Notes under the pieces: model-generated
Databases searched by the model: none
What the model was told of the DNA's origin: nothing
Seen by the model: only the letters and a program-made list of their open reading frames with translations
NCBI GenBank assembly: GCA_937884015.1
Contig: CALGBV010000348.1
Location: 1-5,243 of the forward strand
Source of the DNA: an uncultured Bacteroidales bacterium
Lineage (GTDB): Bacteria > Bacteroidota > Bacteroidia > Bacteroidales > F082
Reading direction: 5' to 3'
Length of the DNA: 5,243 nucleotides
Translations under genes and position numbers: made by a program
Shown here: positions 1 through 3,358 of the stretch, in pieces
Layout of the letters: every line of letters starts with the position of its first letter
Position numbering within the stretch: position 1 is the first letter of the stretch

Positions 1-288
1 CTCACCACAAAGCTAACCCGTTTCGGTTATATCACTCTGACAGCCCAACAGGATAATCTGCTTTGTGCTAAAGGAGATTGTATTAACGCTCATGAATTCC
101 ATTATTCGGATAGCACCAATAATGGTAAATGCTTTAGCGTTAAAAAGGCTTCTGGTAGAGGAGCTTGGGAATGTGGCAATGCAAGTTCAACACTCTACGC
201 TGGTTATCCCCACATACATTTATGGGGCAATAAAGACTTTGCGATTAATTTCGTCAAAGCATGTATTAAGAAAAAACACTCTCTTTAA
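1..288 (+). CDS. cbiA: Cobyrinate a,c-diamide synthase CbiA, C-terminal fragment (5' end outside window)
   Basis: Frame 1 is open from the left edge to TAA at 286-288 and gives 95 residues. Two blocks identify it as the C-terminal, glutaminase-like part of CbiA: AHEFHYS (about residues 31-37), the conserved (G)HEFHYS motif, and AGYPHIHLWGN (about 73-83), the family's usual closing motif. By family knowledge the full protein is about 450 residues. It is a cytosolic ATP- and glutamine-dependent enzyme that amidates the a and c side chains of cobyrinic acid (cob(II)yrinate in vivo) in corrin-ring synthesis. The start lies upstream of the window. The next gene, cbiB, begins 16 nt after the stop, so the two are probably co-transcribed. 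Base composition is lower in GC than the genes after about 890. A CobB/CobQ-type amidase is the alternative, but the YPHIH tail and the cbiB neighbour favour CbiA. Confidence 0.85.
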   Translation, partial: LTTKLTRFGYITLTAQQDNLLCAKGDCINAHEFHYSDSTNNGKCFSVKKASGRGAWECGNASSTLYAGYPHIHLWGNKDFAINFVKACIKKKHSL

Positions 289-290
289 TT

Positions 291-297
291 AGGAAGG
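291..297 (+). promoter_or_regulatory. Shine-Dalgarno site for cbiB
   Basis: AGGAAGG lies 7 nt before the ATG at 305 and resembles the AGGAGG core. It fixes the cbiB start. Such a site is normal for Bacillota and uncommon in Bacteroidota, so it is one hint that this end of the window differs in origin from the rest. Confidence 0.65.
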
Positions 298-304
298 CTA
301 AATT

Positions 305-916
305 ATGTTATCACTTGCTGCAATTCTTGCAGGCTTTGTTTTAGATTTAATATTTGGTGATCCACATTGGCTTCCACATCCCATTTGCTTGATTGGTAAT
401 CTCATTGGTTTCTTGGACAAGAAATTGCGCGGTATGTGTGGTAAGAACGAAATTGCTCAGCTATATGCTGGGGGACTTATGGTTTTCACTGTTATAGCGA
501 TAAGCTTTTTGGTTCCATGGAGCATTCTTACCATCGCTGGCATGTTTAGTCCTTGGGCAAAATTTGCAGTCGAGACCATCTTCTGTTACCAAATTTTTGC
601 AACCAAATGCTTAAAGGATGAGAGTATGAACGTATACTATCCTTTAATGGAGCACGATATCAAGGATGCTCGTGTTAAATTATCCTGGATAGTTGGGCGT
701 GATACTGCGGAACTGGATGAAGAAGAAATTACCAAGGGTGCAGTAGAAACCGTTGCTGAAAATACAGCAGATGGTGTTATTGCTCCCATGCTCTACATGT
801 TCCTCGGAGGAGCACCCTTAGCCTTTTTATACAAAGGGATTAATACCATGGACTCCATGGTTGGTTATAAAAATGACAAATTGTATATTATTGCATTGTT
901 ATTGTTAATAAGGTAA
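305..916 (+). CDS. cbiB: Adenosylcobinamide-phosphate synthase CbiB/CobD, truncated after residue 192 and fused to an unrelated 11-residue tail
   Basis: CbiB is an integral membrane protein that attaches the aminopropanol arm to adenosylcobyric acid. The N-terminus is intact: hydrophobic start, then LDLIFGDPHWLPHP (about residues 13-26) and IGNLIG. Later family blocks are also present: VGRDT (130-134), KGAVETVAENTADGVIAP (144-161) and NTMDSMVGYKND (180-191). In the family this last motif continues as roughly KYxYFGxxAAxxDDVxNxxPAR, and the protein is about 310-320 residues long. Here, after Lys192 (codon 878-880), the frame reads LYIIALLLLIR and stops at 914-916, so about the last third is missing. 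The tail is simply the opposite strand of the end of the DUF1294 gene, overlapping it by 29 bp tail to tail. The ATG follows a Shine-Dalgarno site, 16 nt after cbiA. The product as written is very unlikely to work; the truncation may be an assembly artefact. Confidence 0.88.
   Translation: MLSLAAILAGFVLDLIFGDPHWLPHPICLIGNLIGFLDKKLRGMCGKNEIAQLYAGGLMVFTVIAISFLVPWSILTIAGMFSPWAKFAVETIFCYQIFATKCLKDESMNVYYPLMEHDIKDARVKLSWIVGRDTAELDEEEITKGAVETVAENTADGVIAPMLYMFLGGAPLAFLYKGINTMDSMVGYKNDKLYIIALLLLIR
878..890. other. Sequence junction: cobalamin operon abruptly joined to Bacteroidota-type DNA
   Basis: Recognisable CbiB coding sequence ends at about 880, inside a conserved motif. The stop codon of the oppositely oriented DUF1294 gene is at 888-890. 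No intergenic sequence remains between the two, and I see no inverted repeats, target-site duplication or mobile-element gene at the join. Composition and translation-start style change across this point. The exact breakpoint could lie a few bases either side. A chimeric contig join is the simplest reading; a real deletion or recombination end is the alternative. Confidence 0.7.
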
Positions 917-1175
917 CCAGCAGGGCGGCCCAAATTATTGTCCAAAGCGGAACGGTGATGCGGAACTGCTTGTGGAGGGTCTTGTGGTGAAAGGTCTTCA
1001 TGCCTAACCAGCAGCCTAAACCGCCGCCCAAACGTGCAAAGTTGAGCAGCGTTTTTTCAGGAATGCGACGGGCTTTTTGCTTTGCCTTTGTTTTGTCAAC
1101 GGCATACATGATAAAGCCTGCAAGGTTGATAACGGCAAGATAAATGAACAGCAAGGTAAGGGTAAATCCTCTCAT
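888..1175 (-). CDS. DUF1294 family small membrane protein (function unknown)
   Basis: This 95-residue protein matches DUF1294 (COG3326-like) by its ordered motifs: an N-terminal membrane segment (about 4-25), DK at 27-28, RIPE at 37-40, a glycine-rich GGGLG at 50-54, and MKTFHHKTLHKQF (58-70), a form of the family's RHKTxKxxF signature. A second membrane segment follows (about 73-92). Length is normal for the family, and the C-terminus looks natural (ending LLTITMQ). No biochemical role is established. ATG at 1173-1175 is the only sensible start, placed just before the first hydrophobic segment. No Shine-Dalgarno site precedes it, as expected for Bacteroidota. The gene lies just downstream of tRNA-Ala on the same strand, with the tRNA terminator ending 7 nt before its ATG, so expression may rely on read-through. 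Confidence 0.85.
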   Translation of the reverse strand: MRGFTLTLLFIYLAVINLAGFIMYAVDKTKAKQKARRIPEKTLLNFARLGGGLGCWLGMKTFHHKTLHKQFRITVPLWTIIWAALLVTLLTITMQ

Positions 1176-1182
1176 GGTAAAA

Positions 1183-1210
1183 ACAAAAAAGTCGCTGATG
1201 TTCAGCGACT
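1183..1210 (-). terminator. Intrinsic terminator of the tRNA-Ala transcript
   Basis: On the minus strand AGTCGCTGA and TCAGCGACT form a perfect 9-bp stem (arms 1202-1210 and 1190-1198) with a 3-nt loop. A T-run follows (TTTTTTGTTTTT, the opposite strand of about 1179-1190). The hairpin begins 13 nt beyond the tRNA 3' end. It is a textbook Rho-independent terminator and sits immediately before the DUF1294 start codon. Confidence 0.88.
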
Positions 1211-1223
1211 TAATAATGGTTTG

Positions 1224-1297
1224 TGGAGCATAACGGAATCGAACCGATGACCTCTTGACTGCCAGTCAAACGCTCTAGCCAACTGAGCTAATGCCCC
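1224..1297 (-). tRNA. tRNA-Ala (anticodon GGC)
   Basis: The minus strand folds into a 74-nt cloverleaf. The acceptor arm is GGGGCAT with ATGCTCC, then discriminator A73. The D-stem is GCTC/GAGC, the anticodon stem TTTGA/TCAAG, and the loop CTGGCAG reads GGC at 34-36, decoding GCC/GCU. The G3:U70 pair, the identity element for alanyl-tRNA synthetase, is present. The T-arm carries TTCGATT, but its stem (ATCGG/CCGTT) has a U50-U64 mismatch. CCA is not encoded (the next bases are CAA), so it must be added by the CCA-adding enzyme. The promoter lies at 1332-1361 and the terminator at 1183-1210. Confidence 0.96.
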
Positions 1298-1311
1298 TTT
1301 TAACTGCGTTG

Positions 1312-1351
1312 AATCTTTCGATTTGCGGCTGCAAAGATAGGAAATCTTTCG
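1312..1351. repeat. 9-bp direct repeat flanking the tRNA -7 box
   Basis: AATCTTTCG occurs at 1312-1320 and again at 1343-1351, 31 bp apart start to start (about three helical turns). Each copy is followed by a TTTG-containing stretch. One copy lies just downstream of the tRNA start site, the other in the spacer between its -33 and -7 elements. The AAAGAT of the -7 region (1333-1338) is complementary to the core of both. It may be a protein-binding site or a chance repeat in AT-rich DNA. Confidence 0.35.
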
Positions 1352-1361
1352 TTTGTGCAAG
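1332..1361 (-). promoter_or_regulatory. Bacteroidota-type promoter of tRNA-Ala
   Basis: Read on the minus strand, the -7 box is TATCTTTG (1332-1339), an exact TAnnTTTG match. CTTG (1358-1361) lies 18 nt upstream, close to the TTTG -33 element. Transcription would start near 1326, giving a leader of about 28 nt before the mature tRNA end at 1297. Family knowledge: this is the consensus of the Bacteroidota primary sigma factor. Confidence 0.72.
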
Positions 1362-1402
1362 TGTTTTGATGAAAAAAAATGTCCAAAATGTAAAATTCAC
1401 CG

Positions 1403-1410
1403 TATTTTTG
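1403..1410 (+). promoter_or_regulatory. -7 box for the serine dehydratase gene
   Basis: TATTTTTG matches TAnnTTTG exactly and would place the transcript start near 1416, a leader of about 15 nt before the ATG at 1432. No good TTTG -33 element is seen at the expected distance (the nearest, at 1365-1368, is 34 nt upstream). The promoter is therefore either weak or activator-dependent. It is divergent from the tRNA promoter in the same intergenic region. Confidence 0.55.
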
Positions 1411-1431
1411 CAGTCTGAAAATCTCTGAATC

Positions 1432-2634
1432 ATGAAATCCATACAGGATATTTATAAAATTGGCATCGGTCCTTCGAGCAGTCACACAATGGGCCCGCAG
1501 CGGGCTGCTCAGATTTTCAATGAGCGTCATTTTGAGGCGGCTTCGTTTGAAGTGACGCTTTATGGCAGTCTTGCTGCAACAGGAAAAGGCCACATGACCG
1601 ATTGGGCGATTCTCAACGCCATGCAGGCTCCTACTGAAATCGTTTGGAGGCCTGATGTCATCTTGCCATTTCATCCTAACGGCATGTTGTTCAAGGCTTT
1701 CGATGAGATGAAAAACGCCTTAGACTCTTGGACAGTTTATAGTATTGGCGGCGGCAACTTGGCCGAGGAAGGCATTGAAAACGAGTCGGCAGACGTTTAT
1801 CCTATGAGCCTTTTGACTGACATTTTGGATTGGTGCGAAATGCGTGGCAGAACCTACTGGGAATATGTCTACGAATATGAAAATCAGAAAGAAATCGAGG
1901 ATTACATGATGGAGGTCTGGCAGGTGATGAAAGAGGCCGTTGAGCGTGGCTTGCAGGCCGAAGGCGTGTTGCCAGGCCCGTTGAATCTGAGCCGCAAGGC
2001 CGCCATGTATCACATCAAGGCTTCGGGGTATACGCATACTTTGAAAAACCGTGGTTTGGTTTATTCGTATGCCTTGGCCGTTTCGGAAGAGAATGCTTCG
2101 GGTGGGCGTATCGTCACGGCACCGACCTGCGGCTCCTGTGGCGTGATGCCTGCCGTATTGTACCATCTTTCAAAAAGTTATGAGTTTGCCGACCAGCGCA
2201 TCATCAAGGCCTTGGTGACGGCGGCTTTGATTGGCAACATCGTGCGCACCAATGCGTCCATTTCGGGAGCCGAAGTGGGCTGTCAGGGCGAGGTCGGCGT
2301 GGCTTGCGCCATGGCGGCAGCTGCTGCCAACCAGCTGTTTGGCGGCAGTCCGGCACAGATTGAATATGCTGCCGAAATGGCTTTGGAACATCACCTTGGC
2401 ATGACATGCGACCCGGTTTGCGGCTTGGTGCAGATTCCCTGCATCGAGCGCAATGCCTATGCTGCTGCCCGTGCTTTGGACTCAAACATCTACGCCACTT
2501 TCACCGATGGCCGCCACCGCGTGTCGTTCGACAAAGTGGTTGAGACCATGAAACAGACCGGCAAGGATTTACCTTCGCTTTATAAGGAAACTTCACAAGG
2601 AGGATTGGCCCGTGAATATTCGCAGATGCTTTAG
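1432..2634 (+). CDS. sdaA: L-serine dehydratase (L-serine ammonia-lyase), iron-sulfur dependent, single chain
   Basis: This cytosolic enzyme converts L-serine to pyruvate and ammonia using an oxygen-sensitive [4Fe-4S] cluster instead of PLP. The 400-residue protein has the beta domain first, with the substrate-loop motif GPSSSHTMGP (13-22) and GHMTD (53-57). The alpha domain follows, with EENASGGR (219-226), APTCGSCGVMPAV (230-242), GCQGEVG (283-289) and CDPVCGLVQIPCIERNA (326-342). Cys284, Cys326 and Cys337 are spaced 42 and 11 apart, the same spacing as the three cluster cysteines of the Legionella pneumophila enzyme (343, 385, 396). Length fits the single-chain form, not the split alpha/beta type. 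It ends GLAREYSQML, without the C-terminal cysteine that acts as fourth ligand in the Legionella protein. The ATG is right because the SSSH motif starts at residue 15. The TATTTTTG box lies upstream, and the end overlaps the next gene by 23 nt. Confidence 0.95.
   Translation: MKSIQDIYKIGIGPSSSHTMGPQRAAQIFNERHFEAASFEVTLYGSLAATGKGHMTDWAILNAMQAPTEIVWRPDVILPFHPNGMLFKAFDEMKNALDSWTVYSIGGGNLAEEGIENESADVYPMSLLTDILDWCEMRGRTYWEYVYEYENQKEIEDYMMEVWQVMKEAVERGLQAEGVLPGPLNLSRKAAMYHIKASGYTHTLKNRGLVYSYALAVSEENASGGRIVTAPTCGSCGVMPAVLYHLSKSYEFADQRIIKALVTAALIGNIVRTNASISGAEVGCQGEVGVACAMAAAAANQLFGGSPAQIEYAAEMALEHHLGMTCDPVCGLVQIPCIERNAYAAARALDSNIYATFTDGRHRVSFDKVVETMKQTGKDLPSLYKETSQGGLAREYSQML
2597..2603 (+). promoter_or_regulatory. 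Consensus Shine-Dalgarno site inside the end of sdaA
   Basis: AAGGAGG lies 8 nt before the GTG at 2612 and is within the dehydratase coding sequence, at the codons for Ser-Gln-Gly-Gly. It supports the GTG start of the next gene and suggests translational coupling. Such a strong site is unusual in Bacteroidota. Because it is also coding sequence, it could be coincidental. Confidence 0.5.
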
Positions 2635-3250
2635 TTTGATTGTGGCTTTCCTGCTTTTGTCGTTGTCAGCTTTTCCGCAGGAATTGCTGCCTCGGCAAAG
2701 TGTTGAAAACCATAAATATGGCTATGTCGATGGCAAGGGAAATTTTGTCATTGCGCCTACATTTGAATATGCCACACGTTTCAGTGGCGATTATGCTGTG
2801 ATTCGCGAAGGCAGCAAATTCGGTTACATCGACCGTTCGGGAAATGTAGTCATCGAACCGGTTTATTATAAGACGGGCGGTTTCAGCGAAGGCTTGTTCC
2901 GCGTTCAGCAAGAGGAAAACGGTCCTTGGTTTTTCCTTGATGAAACAGGAAAAAAGGCTTTTGAAAAAGGTTTCCATTATGTCGGCAATTTCCATGATGG
3001 CGCGGCTGTCTTTGCCGAAAAGAATGAAGATGGTGATGTCCATTACGGCTATATCGGCAAATCGGGAAACGTGATGGTGGAGCCGGTTTACAATTACGCC
3101 TACGATTTCATCGATGGAGTGGGGAAGGTGGTTTTGGACCTGACTTCTGAGGAACCACGCTATGGTTTTGTCGGGCCGAAGGGCGAGGCTTTGGTGCCTT
3201 GTGTCTATTCTGAGGAAAACGCCCAAAAGGAATTGCAATTGCTGAAATAA
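2612..3250 (+). CDS. Exported WG-repeat (KWG-type) protein
   Basis: The 212-residue protein has a clear signal peptide: NIRRC, then a hydrophobic core (about 7-19) and a likely cut near LSAFPQ-E (20-24). The mature part holds five WG-like beta repeats beginning at about 36, 70, 106, 145 and 184, of the form YGYVDxxGNxVIxP followed by FxxGxAxV. The spacing of 34-39 residues is typical for WG repeats. No enzyme domain is visible; WG repeats are generally presumed to be binding or structural modules. It begins with GTG inside the sdaA end (23-nt overlap, different frame) after a strong ribosome site. This start is chosen because it gives the basic N-region of the signal peptide; later in-frame starts lose it. 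It has no promoter of its own that I can see, so it is probably in an operon with sdaA. Cys6 is not in a lipobox, so a soluble periplasmic location is more likely than a lipoprotein. Confidence 0.85.
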   Translation: MNIRRCFSLIVAFLLLSLSAFPQELLPRQSVENHKYGYVDGKGNFVIAPTFEYATRFSGDYAVIREGSKFGYIDRSGNVVIEPVYYKTGGFSEGLFRVQQEENGPWFFLDETGKKAFEKGFHYVGNFHDGAAVFAEKNEDGDVHYGYIGKSGNVMVEPVYNYAYDFIDGVGKVVLDLTSEEPRYGFVGPKGEALVPCVYSEENAQKELQLLK

Positions 3251-3299
3251 AAACTGCGATTTTTCCTCTATTTTTCAATAGAAAACGTATTGCAGTTTT
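3250..3299 (+). terminator. Hairpin after the WG-repeat gene, probable terminator
   Basis: An 11-bp stem with one G-U pair joins 3250-3260 (AAAACTGCGAT) to 3289-3299 (ATTGCAGTTTT). Inside it lies a smaller 6-bp hairpin, TCTATT/AATAGA (3267-3272 and 3277-3282). The outer 3' arm ends in TTTT and the 5' arm begins with AAAA, starting at the last base of the stop codon. Position and A/T-flanked base suit an intrinsic terminator for the sdaA-WG transcript, but the T-run is short and the loop long. Its 3' arm overlaps the -33 region of the next promoter. Confidence 0.5.
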
Positions 3300-3319
3300 G
3301 CTGTAAATTACTATTTTTG
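3289..3319 (+). promoter_or_regulatory. Promoter of the C25 peptidase gene
   Basis: The -7 box TATTTTTG (3312-3319) matches TAnnTTTG exactly. ATTG (3289-3292) lies 19 nt upstream, as the -33 TTTG element should. Transcription would begin near 3325, leaving a 5' leader of about 34 nt. The leader is A-rich and has no Shine-Dalgarno site, typical of Bacteroidota. Confidence 0.7.
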
Positions 3320-3338
3320 CGACTTGAGAAAATAGTAA
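3308..3338. repeat. Perfect 10-bp inverted repeat over the peptidase promoter (possible operator)
   Basis: TTACTATTTT (3308-3317) and AAAATAGTAA (3329-3338) are exact reverse complements separated by 11 nt. The left arm contains most of the -7 box and the predicted start site lies in the spacer. Only the right arm would be transcribed from that start, which argues for a DNA operator rather than an RNA hairpin. No T-run follows, so it is not a terminator on this strand. Confidence 0.5.
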
Positions 3339-3358
3339 ACAACAAAACTCATATTTTA

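Noticed and set aside
65..292. Open frame on the + strand with an ATG at 65, 75 residues
   Set aside because: It is a shadow of the CbiA C-terminus in frame 1, which carries the AHEFHYS and AGYPHIHLWGN motifs and ends at 288.
848..862. Two CCATGG palindromes 3 nt apart
   Set aside because: They encode the conserved TMDSM of CbiB and are explained by codon choice.
880..1297. tRNA-Ala as an integration site explaining the junction at 880
   Set aside because: The junction is over 340 bp beyond the tRNA 3' end, no copy of the tRNA 3' end is seen near it, and no integrase gene is present.
1300..2485. Several minus-strand open frames (1300-1674, 1720-2166, 2170-2394, 2204-2485)
   Set aside because: All lie opposite serine dehydratase coding sequence, show no recognisable motif and have low-complexity, His/Arg-rich translations typical of antisense frames.
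305..2634. Functional link between the cobalamin genes and serine dehydratase as one pathway
   Set aside because: The dehydratase is a [4Fe-4S] enzyme that does not use B12, and the two regions are separated by the junction and probably come from different genomes.
2666..3238. Minus-strand 190-residue open frame
   Set aside because: Antisense of the WG-repeat gene, whose signal peptide and five repeats are clear.
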